NCBI GenBank assembly: GCA_013398275.1
Contig: VZSE01011323.1
Coordinates: 343,426-407,425, forward strand
Direction: 5' to 3'
Origin: Promerops cafer
Lineage: Eukaryota > Chordata > Aves > Passeriformes > Nectariniidae
DNA: 64,000 nucleotides
Positions 1 through 13,940 of this stretch are shown here, piece after piece; position 1 is the first letter of the stretch; each line of letters begins with the position of its first letter. The position numbers and the translations under genes were made by a program. The notes beneath the pieces are model-generated. The model worked only from the letters and a program-made list of their open reading frames with translations, made no database searches and was not told the origin of the DNA.

Positions 1-138
1 TTCCATTCTGCTTCTGACAGCTTGGCTCAGCAGTGTGCATGAGCAAGACAAGAGCCACAGTAACATCCAGAACACCTGATCAACTCTGAAAGCCAGGGGA
101 CAATGGCATAGGCATTTTCTAAACATGTACAGCTTCAG

Positions 139-430
139 AGAATCACCTGAGATTAAGGTTCCTTCCAACACAAACCAAAGATTGTCCCATTCCCCCCCCT
201 GCCACAGGCAGGGACATCTTCTGCTATCCCAGGTTGTTCCAAGCCCTGTCCAGCCTGGTCTTGGACACTTCCAGGGATGGGGCAGCCCCAGGCAGCCCCT
301 GCAACTCTTCTTCCTAAAATCCAGCCTAGCCCTGCGCTCTGACAGTTTCAAGTCATTCCCCTGTCCTGTCACCCGTGCCCTTGGCAAGACTCGGGTAGTA
401 TCCCATGTTTTTCATACACATCAGTAAGCT
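139..430 (-). mobile_element. CR1 LINE 3'-end fragment (old, antisense)
   Basis: Read on the plus strand, this matches the reverse complement of the avian CR1 3' region. A diverged AAGGTTCCTTCCAACA block is followed by a CTGCCACAGGCAGGGACA segment, then CCAGGTTGTTCCAAGCCCTGTCCAGCCTGG, ACACTTCCAGGGATGGGGCA and TCATTCCCCTGTCCTGTCAC, all in the expected order. The terminal ATTCTATG octamers are lost and many positions differ, so the copy is old. The short open frame across it is a by-product. The right border is uncertain because similarity fades after about 415. Confidence 0.78.
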
Positions 431-1269
431 CCTAAGTCTGACCAGACCAGAATGCCACACAGAGGTCCCTGCTTTGGTTTCCAGACCCATTCCATCTTTG
501 CAGTGTCCTGCATGCTCTGACAGCTCCTCGAGGCCAATCCCCAGGACCTTTTGCATGAAGAGCAGGGTTACTGCACAGAGGTCAGTGTGCATCAGCACTG
601 CCAGCAGTCAATCACTATTGATGGAGCACACACAAAAAGTCCTCTGAAAGGTGAGAAGCTCTGTAACCTCCAACTTTTCCCTTACTGAACAGCTTCACCA
701 CAATTATTACTCTAAGAAAATAAATAAAAATGTTACAAATAGTATTTATAATCTTCTATTAATTATTAGAATCTAGATATTCTTCAAAAGAGTAGCTAGT
801 CTTTTATCCCTGTGTCTAAGACTGAATGGTTCATACAGCACTTGGAATCAATTTAAGAACTGTTATTCAAAGCAGTTATCTCTCTTCAAAATTTCACTTG
901 ATATTCTCCAAACTGTTAAGGAGAAAGATGTATCAGAGAAGGATAAAATAGATTATACCATGGGCTTCATTTCCCTTTTTCTTTCTAATAGTTTTTGGCA
1001 TTCAAAGATCTGTTTGCAGTATATTTAACATTTTACATATGACCAGGTTACATCATTATGCTAATCCCTATAAACTACAGCTAAAGCTTGTTTGTAGGTA
1101 ATATCTTTGCATATTAAATGAATAAATGGAAACTCAAAGATCCACACACCAATTTACTTTTCTTATCTATGTCAGAAAAGGAAAAGATGATGGAAACAAA
1201 ACCGTCATGGTCTTTTGTAATGCATTAGGGGCAAATACTTGAAAACTGACCAAAACAACAGTGTGTTGC
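431..1269. other. AT-rich non-coding stretch, nothing recognised
   Basis: All six frames are broken by frequent stops. I see no recognisable repeat family beyond possible decayed CR1 continuation near 431-560. A splice-donor-like AAG/GTGAGA at about 650 has no convincing exon upstream. Confidence 0.6.
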
Positions 1270-1314
1270 TATATATATATACACTGTTGTTATATATATA
1301 TATATATATATATA
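1270..1314. repeat. Two-block (TA)n microsatellite
   Basis: A short TA run (1270-1281) is separated by CACTGTTG-like unique sequence from a perfect (TA)12 run at 1291-1314. Both blocks probably derive from one longer array interrupted by substitutions. Confidence 0.95.
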
Positions 1315-1905
1315 CTTAGCCAATGAATGAAAGGTGTTGATTATTGATGAGCAAAATATGAAAGCAATTCACACTGCTGTGTTCAAGAAGCAGCTAAGGT
1401 GCAAAGCAGGGAGAAGTGTCATGGACAGCTGTATTGATGCTTGCTTGGTACCTGGTAGACGAATTCCAGTTCTGCTAATTCCAGCTGGCAGATTGGACTT
1501 GGCAAGCACAAGAGTGGGAGAGGTCTTGTGACATGCTGAGCTGAGGGACTGTAACCCACAGCACTCGGGATAAATCAATTTACAAGTTGTCTGTCAGTTG
1601 TCTGTCTGCCTCTCATTCCTTAAGACATCATGCAGAATCCCCGGGTAGAATTACCCCAAATTAGCTCCCTTTCTGTGTGAATCTCCAAAACCCCTCATGA
1701 TTCATCTCATGTCAGCACTATGAGAAACCAGTAACAGTGACAGAAATAGAAGTTCAGATAACAGTATAAAAACTGGCATTAAGATTGGAACACCATTACC
1801 TCTGTGATATAAGTGCTTTATCAAAAAATCACTGAAATTATGAATCTTCTATACAGCTCACATGAGTTACATACTGTAAATTCATTCTGATCCATTACTT
1901 CTTAC

Positions 1906-1961
1906 CTGCATTTTCTTTAGCATTTTGGAAAACTCTGCAACAGGTACACTAAGTGCAAGAC
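1906..1961 (-). other. Candidate 56-nt internal exon, minus strand (unproven)
   Basis: On the minus strand a T-rich acceptor (AAGTTTGTTTTAG) precedes 56 nt that end in ATGCAG and are followed by GTAAGAAG, a strong donor. Only one of three frames is open; it reads LALSVPVAEFSKMLKKMQ after two bases completing a split codon, and ends on a codon boundary. An open frame of 18 codons is not significant alone. I do not recognise the peptide. It is phase-compatible with the candidate exon at 16940-16993. Confidence 0.18.
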
Positions 1962-4900
1962 CTAAAACAAACTTAAGAGATTTGGGAGGCTTACAGGCTC
2001 TTGTTTTAATTACATTACATGTCTTTAAGTAGAAAGCAATTTAGTCTGAAGTGGTACTTATGCACCCTTCCTTTACAGCTTCCCAGCAACACTGCTGGTT
2101 AAATTCTTAGCATTCAACATATCCTGGTTTCATAGTTTAAGTAGAAAAAAATGGGGTAGACATTTTTATTTTCATTATAGCTTAAGACATGTCCAGTAAG
2201 CACATGATCTTTTTATTTAGTACAATCAAAATCACTGACAATCAAAAAGCAACTTTTTTTTTTCCCCTGTGATTGGTTCATTGAAAGGACCACCCACAAT
2301 TTTATGAAATTACAGGGTTTGAACTGTAGGAAACATCACAACTTTCTAACATTATATTGTCTATATGCAGGAGAACTGTCACTGTTTAATCTAAGTTAAC
2401 AAGAATGCCAAGCACTTACATTTAATTAAAGTTATACATCATTTTAGATAATTAGAAATAATTATGAAGAATTACCATCGTAAATAAGGCAAATAATATT
2501 ATTTTAACTGAAATGTGAAGTCTGAATTCAAAAATCCAAAATCAACTCCTGGGAATGCAAATATGCCATTATGCAAACAATTTTCTTTAAGTTTGATATA
2601 GTTTATGTAATGAGATAAATCTATGTTGTTAAAATATTTAGCAGAACTGAGAATAATGAGTAGAGATAGGATTAGTTTAATTAGTTTACTGAAATTGAGT
2701 TCTTATAGTGGCTAAGTGTGATATATTAGCTTTTGTCACTTGGAATAAAAAAAGAGGTAATTAGTTCTCATTCAAATATATTGTTTTCTTTGAAGAAGGA
2801 ATTGTAATATTTTAGCCTGCACAGTAGAAAATAATACATGGAGCATAAAACTTAGCATCTTCATCCAAGACTATATCTATGCTAAATCAGAAGAAAACAG
2901 GAAAAACTTCAGCATTCAAAAAAGGAATCTTGAACAGATTTCACTTACACTGGTGCAACTCCACAGATTTAAATGAAATGACAACTCTCAAACTGCACAA
3001 GTCCCATCTTCATTTATCCCTGCCTAATTTAAGGGTTTGTGACAAATTTTGTCTCTCTACTCAGCAATCACTACTTTATTACACAGAAAATCCCGTACTC
3101 TTGTTCTCAATCAAGGTTTTTATCAAACTGACTCAAAATGACCAGGAGGAATGCCTTCCTCAGTAATATTTACTATTGAGTCATAAACACATCTGTCAAA
3201 AGGTCAGAATCAAATTTTTTCTCGGTAAAAGTAGGAAAAAGAAACAACACCAGGTATCCTTTTATAGACTAAGCATTATTTCACCACCAGAAAATTACTT
3301 AATGGTAAATGTACATTTCTGAGGACAACTGTATGGAACATATTTAACAAGGAATACAAAGAAAATTATGTATCCATCTTTTCCAAGAAAATCTGTATTT
3401 TCTCCTCTAAGAATGGGGCTTTATTGCAATCCAGTAAAACGAATGTATTTAAAGTACAAGCTAAAGGCCTAAGAAATTAACCCTCTAACAACTGAACCTA
3501 TGCTCATAAAAAATCCTGAACCAAAACAAAAAAACCCAACAAAAGAAAACCCCTGTGGTAACACACAGATGGGAACATGAGGAATACAGAGAAATGAAAG
3601 GCTTGCAAAGCAATTGATATATTTTTCAGTTAATTAAAAAAAATTATGAATGTATCAAATTAATTTTACTTTAAATAAACACTCAGGATAGGGAGACTCT
3701 CTGCTGTAGCATACTGAAAAGCCTCAGGCATTGGTATAATAACACAGGCTATCTATTATTTAATTTTTGCTTTTTTTGGAACAGAACCGTTGCATATGCA
3801 GGAGCTATTTAGAATCATGGATTAGAGAGTTTGGATGACTCCATACACAAGTTTAAGAGAGCTCCGAAACTGAAATACAGCAAGTCAACCACAAAAAAAG
3901 ATTTGCTCCCCTTTTTTTTTATATCTCCCAGCCATACAGACTTAGATACAGCACTTTAGGCAGAAGTTCATAACAATTATGAGAAGATAAGAAATGCACC
4001 TTGTCCTCGGGTTCAGCTGCAGTATTTAGGCTGATTGTTTGGACTGAACAATGACAGGAACAACTGAGCTCTGCAGGGCAAAGGGAACATCAAAGTCACA
4101 CCAAGCCTTCACTCTCCATGTGTGTTGATATTTCCTACTTGTATCTCACTCCCCTCAGACATCGCCTCCCAGGTGATTTTGAAAATAAACCCCGTACTTC
4201 AGAAGTGCCCAACTTTAGCTTTTTTAAAAGATCCTGATATTCTTACTTGAGGCGAGCTGTCATATTGCTGTTAAGAAAGAGTGATTTAAGCATCTGAGAA
4301 AACCATCACTCTATTACTAATTGGCAAGTTGAAATATAGAAAAGTCCAGCATGCACTGCTGCTGCTGCTGATGTTCCTCAGTTGGGAAATACGCTTCTTC
4401 TGAGCTGATTGTGCAGGGGCCAGAAACTGATAATCCATGTATTACATTGATCTTCTATTCTTAGATTATAAAAAACTGCATTAAAACAGTATTTGGAATT
4501 CTAAAACTCACTGATATCATAACGAAGACTGGAGGAGAACTGTACAATTTGGTTCCCGTCTTTTAATTGTAAAGTCTGAACAAGAAATTCAAAAGAAATT
4601 AAGTTGCTGCATGATCTAATAAAGGTAATCAAATCAGACATGATTTAATAAAACCAAAGCACATAGTTTGGTACCCAAGACACTGATACATAATTCATAA
4701 AGTTGCCACATTTGGTCATTAGGTCAAATTTATTAACTAAGTAGTAAGCTATGCTTAGAACTGGCTATGAAACCAAGAGATCCTGAACATGAGCAGTAAG
4801 TACAGAAAAGCTTTTTTGCCTGTTTTCTAAGTTATTATAATTGACTTTTTACCATATGGTTTGTATGAAATTATAAACCAGACTGCAGAATAAAGAGGTG

Positions 4901-7900
4901 TATCTGGTTTTCTAGACATACTTCCCTGTTCCTATACTCACCTCATCTCAGTCCCCCCACCTCCAAAGGGACAATACAGTGGGGTTTGGATATTGACAGT
5001 AAAAATGCTGAAATCTCTAGAAAGTACACAAGATGATGGAATTCCCCTGCCTGTCAGCCTGGAGAAGCTGTGATACAATGTTGGCCCACACACAACAATT
5101 CCAGACATAACAGTGATCCCTGGTGCTGCTGCCCAGGATCAGTGACCCAACAAAGCTTTACATGCCATCTGTGGGACAGAGAGAAAAAGGGAAGGGACAA
5201 AACTGCCTGCTCGTCCTCCTGGAGCTGCACAGGGATAAGGATGGAGTTTCAGAGTGGCCAGTGTTCTAAAAATTATGACAGAGAGGAGGCCAGGACAAGT
5301 GACCTGTTGAGAGGCTCCATTTGTGTCTGTTAAAGGGGTGAACAATCATCTTGGCCAGGAGTGGCTGCAAACACAGCACCAGAGGAACTGCTCCACTCCC
5401 TTCTCCCAGGACTGACCAGCACCTAGGGGCAGAATTGCACCATTCCTTTGAGGCTTCGAGAGCCAGCAGAGATCCTCACATCCCTGTCCTCAGGACCTCA
5501 CTGGGTTTGTACACTTCAGGATGCCAGAAGCAGCTGAACTTCTGTGTTGTGCCAGAAGAGAAGGCTAAAATTCCTCCCGTGGCAAGAGTTATGAAAGAAA
5601 AAAGAAAGTGAGAAAGACACAATGCAGTGAGAATCTTTGCAAAAAATAAATGCTCAACTGTTTAAAACATTCCGCTGACAGTTACTAAATCCCTTTCAAC
5701 ACTTTTTTTAATGCAAAGAAAAGGAATTAAACTTTGGGGGAAGAATTCTTACCAGCTTAGCAGCTCTACCTGCACCTGCACCCACGTGTTGGAGAATAAG
5801 TGGGTTTCTTTCTCCCAGGAATAATACATCCTGTTTCTTAAAACAGATCACCTACACAGCCTATATTAGGAAGCTTGTCAACACAAACGCTTTTTCTATG
5901 TTAAAAAGGACAACTTTTAACCCTCATGAAATCAACCCAAAGTTTGGGACTCGGGCACAAAGAGAATGGGATCACTTTGGGGGAATTGGTCGAGTGTATC
6001 AGTGAGTTATGGATACCCAAAAGGTTTCTGCACTACCAACAGCCTTTTGACTCATTCAAGAATCCAGCATTATCTCATGTAATACAATTTTAGAACAAGA
6101 ATATTCATGATGATGGCAAAACTCAACTGGGGCAGTCTGCTCATGCCATCAAAGACCAGTTCTCAACTGTGCCTAAATAAATTACATTTTGTTTCAGTTT
6201 TTGTTTTTCTCCCTGGTGAAAGAAGAAAGGATGTGACTCCAGATACATATCCTGGCAGTAAATCACAGGCAAAACACCACCTAGGTTGATATAACCATCT
6301 GATGTTCCTGCACGGGCCCTATTCAATGCAGTGTGATGGTAATTCCAGTGTTACACACGGTCATGGCACCTCCCTCAGTGACAATAATGTACTTTATGGC
6401 TTGAAAAAACCAAATTGATGCACGCTGGACCACAAGATGTCTGATTATATGAACAGATATCAAAGTAGATGCTGACACAGCACTGACAAAACAGTAATTT
6501 CTTCAATTAAGTCAAGCTCTAACAGAAATTACATATAATGAAAATACATTCTTGTGGGGTTTTTTTTCCAGTTACATTTATTTATATCTATTTCATTGTA
6601 AACAATATAATATGATCACACCAAGCTTTATTCAAGTGTGGATTTTTTGTCCATAAATCTGCACACCATGCAGACACCAAGAAACATGTACTAAGCATAT
6701 GTTTATTACATCATTTCCAGCACTCTGATAAGAAAAGAAAAGGTTGATTTATAATCCAGTGTGGCTGCTGGAACAAAACACTTGGACTCTATAGAGGCAT
6801 TAGAGTTTTAAGGTCAGACAAAGATTACAGGAGCCCTTTCTAGCCTATGTGTTTTATGGGAAAAACCAGTTGATCTACACTAAAATCACATCTCTTATCT
6901 GGAGTTTATTCTGTATTCCTACCCTTTCCTTTAAGATTATGAAAGGAACTGATGCAGCACTTTTAATAACTGCTAGAGCAGACTCGCTCAAAGTGTCCAA
7001 TTTTCTGCAAACAAATTGTACAATGAAATTCAGTGTAATGTAAGCTGTGCCATAGTATCACCAAACCTCTCAAATAAATAACCAGAATTCTAAAATACTA
7101 TTTGCCTTTCTCTTCCCAAATTTTACTGTGTTAAGATACACTAAAGCTGAGAAGAGATACCAAGTGTTAGAGGGATGGGCTGAAGAAAAGAAACCATCCT
7201 CTTGCTAATGCAACTTGCATGTAAAAGGGGAAATAACGCAATTACTTTAAAAGCTTTTCTTCAGGCACAGTCCATGTTTTCCACTGAACAGCCATCAATC
7301 ACACAGCTCCACTCTCTTGTTTGCCCAGTTTTCAAGTGACGTGTCCAAGGATGGATCAGACTCGCATGTAAGAGGAGCAGATCAAGGGGGAAAAAAAGCA
7401 ACTTTTATGTATGTGTCTCTTCATAAAGAAAACTGACAGCTCATATACTAAGATTTTCAACAGATTTTTGCTATTTTTAGTGTTTTGGGGGTTTTTTTTG
7501 CTAAGATTTACAGTCAGCACACAGACACCACAAAGCTGTATCAGTACTTGTTGGGGTAATTGCACAGTTTAGCCATGGGCAATGGAGCCCTACCTTCACA
7601 TATTATTTCAAACTATTTTATTTAAAAAAACAATATGGCACAAATTACTCATTTTCACAGGAATCCTCAGAATGACCAAATTCTTAAAGCAGTTGTTACC
7701 AAACCTTTAGTGTCTGTGAGTAGCAGTGACATATTTAGACTGCAACCAAGGCCTGGCTGCTCTACCAAACTCAGCATACCAGTAATTTATTTAAACCACA
7801 GATACACATCTCTTACACAATATTAAATGATTCCATGTTACACAGGCTTAAAATGTTTTCCTTAAAGAAACTTAGTCCAGCAATTAAACAAGAGTAAGGA

Positions 7901-8023
7901 AAATCAACTTTAACTAAGAATCAGTCGAGAAATGCCCATTCAGTCAAGAAATCAGTGGCCAATATACTAAATTTCAGTCCCCATAAGAAATAAAAAACCA
8001 ACATCATTACAATTACCACATTT
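1962..8023. other. Long non-coding AT-rich region
   Basis: This is mostly AT-rich DNA with no recognised element. Two pockets are richer in GC: about 5040-5620 and about 6290-6380. The first holds two adjacent short plus-strand open frames (5070-5333 and 5351-5611), but neither shows a domain or splice structure and both are most likely accidental. A short CTG run sits near 4355-4372. G/T-type homopolymer mixes near 6556 and 7485 resemble the A/C tracts described elsewhere, on the opposite strand. Confidence 0.6.
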
Positions 8024-8037
8024 AAAAAAAAAAAAAA
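8024..8037. repeat. Poly-A run (14)
   Basis: Fourteen consecutive A residues. There is no clear retroposed body or target-site duplication beside it. Confidence 0.9.
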
Positions 8038-8290
8038 TAGGCAAAGATAAAAGGTTCAAGTGCTATCTTAGTTTTCAATCAACCTTGAGGAAAAACTTGG
8101 CTTTTTAAGGGAATTGTATTTATCCTGATATAAATTACTTCCTTGTTTAAATTGACTGAACTCAACCGGGGCAAATAAAGAAAGAGAATTTGCCTGCTAT
8201 TTTGCTGAGCTATGAAGGCTTCTCCAGGGGCTGCCAGCAACTGAGGAGAAAATCTGAGGGCCATTCTAGACTCTTCTAAGGCAGAACTTT

Positions 8291-8490
8291 GCCTTTATCA
8301 CTGTGCACGTGAGGGGAGAAGGGCTGAGGTGTGAGCAGGCACATGGCACGTGGGCCAAGGCTCCCACACCTGCAAGGAGTCTGCTGGAAAAGTCTCCTGT
8401 CCCCACGGGCTCCCTGCCCGTGCCACCTGCCCAGGGTGCCACAGAGCCAGGCTCAAACTTCTGTGGCCCTCACTGAGTCCTACCATGCTG
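8291..8490. other. GC-rich pocket, no gene recognised
   Basis: About 200 bp are clearly richer in G and C than the surroundings, with repeated CACGTG/GCACGTG-type E-box-like cores near 8307 and 8347. Overlapping short open frames on both strands end nearby without splice structure. It could be a decayed repeat or a small regulatory element; the sequence alone does not decide. Confidence 0.3.
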
Positions 8491-8657
8491 AGATGGGATG
8501 AAAACTCCCATCACAACTACAGAGATAACAATATGTCCAAAATCACTCTTTGGAGAATAAGCTTATCACGCTTTTCTCACAGAAAGCAAAAGTTTCAAGT
8601 TCCAAGGAAAAAAAAAAGAAGAAACAGCTACGTGGATATAGCAAATATACAGAAAAG

Positions 8658-8690
8658 CAAACAAACAAACAAACAACAACAAAAAAAACC
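8658..8690 (+). repeat. (CAAA)n / A-rich simple repeat
   Basis: Four CAAA units are followed by CAA units and an A8 run, ending in CCC. The composition is A and C only, like the longer tracts at 13857 and 58811. Confidence 0.93.
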
Positions 8691-11600
8691 CACAGTTTGC
8701 AAAGTTATCAAGAAGTTTCCTAAAAAAAACTAAAACAACCTTGTTTGGGAAAGTTGGGTTTTTTTGCGGTATCTTTTCTTTCAATTCCTGTAGCTATTAA
8801 TAATTTGTGATTTCAGCCTAGAACTGAAGATAAAACTAAAAATGAGTCAGAAGGGATGATGATGTATGTTCCTCCTTTTCCTCACTGGGCAGTATTTCCC
8901 AGGAAACCACAACTGAGTATCAATGTTACTTTTGAGTCAGTGGTGGATTTCTGCCTAGGAGACAGAAATATCCCTTCCTAACAGTACCTATTATTTACTT
9001 TTCAGTAGAATTACAGAAAAGTTTGTTTGGTTTCATGGAGCCTTGCCACAGAACAAGAAGGACTGTGAATTCAAATCCACCACATCCTGTACTTGTCTCA
9101 TTTTTCACCAGCAGAGCCAGAGCACAGATCCAGGCTCTGGATCCCTGTCACTTGTGAGATGCTGTCCCTTTCTGGATGGGTTTTCCTGGAAAGTTGTGTA
9201 GGCTGACAATCTGCAAGTCTGAGCATGAAGACAAAGGCTAGAAACCAGCAAATAGTTTCCTGCTAGAAACTGCTTTAAAAAAAGCTACACATTCTGTGTG
9301 ACTGCCTTAGAAGAAATGTTCTCATGTTTGCAGTTTTGGACAAGGTTTATTTTGGACAGTATTTTGCTCAGCATACTTATGACTATGCATATTGTAACTA
9401 TATACAGATAATCTAAGGAAAAAATAAAATCTAGAAAAAAATGTATATTTGACTGAAAAAAATCAACATACAAATGATCAGCCTATGGAAAGGTGTTGAT
9501 TTGCCATTAGTTCATAATGAGCAAGCCTCACATTTTATCAGGTCTTTTTAGAGGTTTAAAAGTGTTGTTCAAACCTCAGATGAAAGATCACATCCCATAA
9601 ATGCCACCAATCACCACCACTGGCAGCTATATTTTATCTAAATGATATATTTAAGAGAGACAAAATGAAAACATTTAAAGCAACACTATTTTAAAGGTAA
9701 AGAACCAAGCACTCCTACACAATTATCTTGCACACAGACCTAAGAACTCAAAGCAAATGAATAAAGGAGGAAATGTCTTTGTTGCATAAAATTTTACAAG
9801 TCTGAAATTGTAATTTAGCAGTATATTATGTCTAGCATACCACTGCATGACGCCCTATACTCCAATAATGCATATTCTCATGTCTCTAGAGCAATATTTT
9901 ATCTAAACTTACTAATATACAAGTCCATGATGAACTTTGTACAAACTCAAAATTTCTGAGCCTGCAGACAAAAATTCTAAGAAATCCTAATTTCATTACT
10001 CTAAAAGCAAAGCTAAATCTTTCCAAAAATATACATCTAATAAAGTCCCTGATATTCCTCAATTTAAATGTCACATATTTAAGCATCTTGATGACTGCGT
10101 TGTAAGATTCCTACATATTGTAATATTCCTATATATTACTTATATTTCCTAATTACAAACAGCACTCATTTAGCATCAGGTATGGCTTAATTTCCAAGTG
10201 CTGGAATAAGAGGTTTCAATGTGAGTTCAGTATAAAAAAAATCCATTTAAAATGTTGTTTTCCCATTAATAACTGAACTTCCTTTTGCCCCTACAACTCA
10301 CAAATGTCAGCTAAATAACACAGCCACAATGATAGCCCCAAACCCAATAAAGAACAAAGTAGCCTTTCTTGCCTGTCAGAGGACCCCATTTTCTATTCTG
10401 AGCAGGAAAGCTGAAAACACTGCTCTTCTGTCATTCCCTGACAGTTATAGACTAGCTCTGCACCTTATTAAAGATTAAGGTTTGCCCAGGCATTCTCTTT
10501 TGGCCATCTCCTGTCTGCATCCCAGCATTTTTTGCAGGGGAGCTGGAGATGAGCACCACACATCCCGCCTGGAGAGAACACCCTACCTGAGATGAGACTG
10601 CATAACCAAATATCACCAAGCCATTCAGAAAGCACTCCATGGAAAAACACAGTATTTCACTTTATTTAGTTGTTCTAGATAACCATGTCCTCTGGGTTAC
10701 ATACAAGTAATTTCTGTCATTTAGGGGGTTTTCTTGGTAGATTCTAAAAAATCGGCTCAAACTACTAAGAGGTTGTCTTTTTGTGATGAAAAGGAGGTAT
10801 TTTTCTTTGTTAAAAAAATTATGAACACAATTATGCAAGAGTTATGTAAGGCTCCATCGCGTGCAAACATTTGCTACCTGGTTTTGGTCTGATGCAAACA
10901 TGTTACAGCAAAAATTCAGCAGGCTGAGCTACTGCTCAAAACATCACCCCTCAGGGGATTTCCATCCAGCACCATGTCCCAGACTATTTAGCAACCATTA
11001 TGAACCATCAACATTTCTTAGGGGCTATGACGAGCAACCACCACACAATTTTTACCCAACAATGTCACAAAGCTTATGTGATTCCACAGAACTTTTAACA
11101 CTGTTTTCAGGACCTCGGTTTGAAACACCTGTTTTTTAAAATCAGCATTTTAATAGCACTTCTAGTTATTTCTCAACTGACATCCAAAATTCTTCACTGA
11201 ATATCATCATACATTCCAAGGCTACCACTTCACTTTCATTTTGCTTCCTCTAACTTTTGAAGACATGCTGAAAAGCAACTGCAAATCGTCAACTAGCACA
11301 AATTGTAAATAAATAAAAGTTTGTTCCATTGCAAAGAATTAAAACAAGAAAAATAAATATTTTTAACAGATTAAGGTGGTTTCATGTAAAGAAAATTTTG
11401 TTTGAGGTCAGATAGAAAATGTCATTTCCCTGCACTTCAAATGGGAATTACTAAGTAATAGAATATTCCATATCTTTCAGTAAAGTTTTACATAAACAAA
11501 TAAAAACTTACACAGGATACTGGAATGGTTTAGGCTATCTTCACTGGATTCTACATCACTAAATGCAGGATGATCAGAAACTTATTAAAATGCTGAAAAT

Positions 11601-13856
11601 GAAGGCAGAGATTTCTGTTTGCTTAAGAGAGTATTTTCAATATTGGTAATTCATTGGAAAGTTTTATCTGTTCAGTCTTTTGTACGAAGGGCTCCATTCA
11701 CTCAGGATCTAAACCTGCAGAATTTCACTGGGCTAATGAGGCCATCAATAGCTTATAAAGAATTAGATGGATTAATGTCAATTTTAACAAAGGAAACTTC
11801 TAAGTCAAGTGCCAAAGCCTGGAGAGCTGGAAGGAGCCTCCCTGTGCTGCAGGTACAGACATTTATTGACTGCTGTACACCACGTGGACATGGCCAGCCT
11901 GAGGTGGATGTGGTGCCATAGCCACTGCAGCAACCACGCTGCCAACTTTTCAAAGAGGAACATCCATCAGGGCATCCTCATTTTCAACAAGCTCCAGGGC
12001 TCAGGACCAGCAGCCCCTTAAAGACACTGCAGCCCTCCAGTGTGAGCACTGCAGGGTACTGGTCTGAGGGCCACACCAGACTTTTTCTGGTAGAAAAGGA
12101 CTCAGCTATGGGCCACCCTCATAAAGTGGTCATGACACTATGAACGGGGTCTGTTTGCTGTTTGGGTAGAGATTGAACCACTGAGATTCTACCTGCTGAA
12201 TCATTCCCTACTCAGTCATGACAAACACACTGAAATGGTGCTCATGTCCTTTGAGCACAGCAAGTTCACTTTTGATGGGCGCTGTTTTCCAACGGGGATT
12301 CAGGAGACTTCCTTCACAAAGCATGCATGATTCTCGTCAGAATATTACTGCATAACACCTTTCCTCCAAGCAGGGAATCCCCAGGAGCCTTTCCCAGCTG
12401 GCAGGGTGGTGTGGGCTTCCTGTAAAACAGCTCCCAACACAGCACCCAAGCCAATTAAATGCCACACTGTAAAAATAACCAGTAGCTGTAGCATCCTGGG
12501 ATGGGATGGAACAAAGTCAAACAGAGAAAGAAAAGCAAAGGAAAGGAGAAGAATATTCCACAGTTCTAAAACAATTATTTGCTATTGATGTAGAAATATC
12601 ATTATTCTCAGTATGAGTCAAAATACATTAGCATTCCATCTGCCAATGCTGCAGCAACCATTTTTCTCCATTTCTGTTTGACCTCAAGCCTTTTATGCAT
12701 AAATGTCAGGGCTCTTTACAATTAATCATGTCTACCACAGACTAATTGTGGACAACGGTAGTGCAATTAACACAAATTTGCTTCAAATATTCATGAACAT
12801 TCAAAAAGCATTCATTGACACAAGTATTAGTTACCTAACCATGAAAACTGACAATTCTTTTCTCTTTTTAAGCAGCCTCTGCACTAGGAAGCTGAGCACA
12901 CCACCAAGGGTGAGAGCAAGATTGGAAAATAATCCACCAATTCTTAAAATACAATTGCTTCAGTGTGACTTACTATAAATATGTACTGGGAGAAAACAAG
13001 CAAAATAACAAATATGAAAACTACTCTTTTAATCTTAAGAGTCGGGTAATCCAGTGAATATAAAGACACTAAAATATATTTTGTATAATAAAAAAAAATT
13101 AATTCTACCTCAAGGTAGTTTAAAAAAATATTATTTTTAAAGCTGATTCAAAGAAAAGAAAAAAATTTACAAATAAGAAACAATTAGACCTGTATTGTTT
13201 GTCTTGATTCATTCTCAGGACTATTCCTGGTATTGTGTTACTATCTCAGCAAGGAACTAATGGCAGAAGTCTCTTTAAGCATAGAAAGCTATTTGTAAAG
13301 CCTGACCTAAACACAAAAGATGTAGATGACATTTTTGTCTTATTTTTATTTTTAATACATGCTTTACATTAAAGAATTTCTTGGACAGTTGTGCTATTTC
13401 TAATCAGGCTCCATGGCAAATATTCACCAACCCTCACAGGACTAAACTATTCTCACTTCAAACAATTGTTACAGTTTGAATCCAATTGACTCTAGACAAA
13501 AGTACTGAGATAATCAGCATATTAAAGCCAACACTATAACCATATGTTAATTATGTAAATGATTCATTTTAATCAGCTAGAACCATGTAAAGAGTTACAA
13601 GGAATGCAAATGTAGAGAGTTATTAAAAATCTCATTATTATTCATCTTGGTTTCATGCGTGAATGTATCCATCCAAACAGATGAATTAATAGTTAGATGA
13701 AAGATGAAAGAGCTAGAGGGGAAGTCTGTGGGAAACCATCTGTCTTGCTTTGTATCCCTCCCAGGCTCCAACCAGCCTGCAAGAGCTACATGGAGAACAA
13801 CCCCAGAGCACAGACAGGGACTGTCTACACAGCACCTCAACCAGGAGGTAATGCTG
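8691..13856. other. Non-coding region, nothing recognised
   Basis: AT-rich, with no repeat family I can name. A moderately GC-rich block at about 11800-12140 has open frames of up to 100 codons on both strands, but no domain, start context or splice pattern supports coding. A minus-strand donor-like CAG/GTAGGG occurs near 10583 without a convincing acceptor. Confidence 0.6.
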
Positions 13857-13940
13857 ACACAAAAAAAAACCAAAAAAAAACCCAAAAAAACCCCCAAAAC
13901 AACAACAACAAACCAAAAAAAACCCCACAAAACCACAAAC
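13857..13940 (+). repeat. 84-base tract of A and C only
   Basis: From 13857 to 13940 the plus strand contains no G or T. A-runs of 4-9 alternate with C-runs of 1-5, including three CAA units in a row. It is too irregular for a microsatellite but highly strand-asymmetric. Open frames of 113-142 codons crossing it on both strands arise only because such DNA rarely makes stop codons (lysine/asparagine/threonine-rich one way, glycine/phenylalanine/valine-rich the other). Confidence 0.95.

Noticed and set aside
4936..5020. Minus-strand exon before a GAG/GTGAGT donor
   Set aside because: One frame is open, but the candidate acceptors are poor and no partner exon was found.
5040..5620. Adjacent 87- and 86-codon plus-strand frames in a GC-richer block
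   Set aside because: No domain, no codon pattern, and matching open frames on the other strand; possibly an unidentified old repeat.
5751..5835. Minus-strand exon ending at GCTG/GTAAGAATT
   Set aside because: Open frame of 25-26 codons, but the acceptor is purine-rich; no better than chance.
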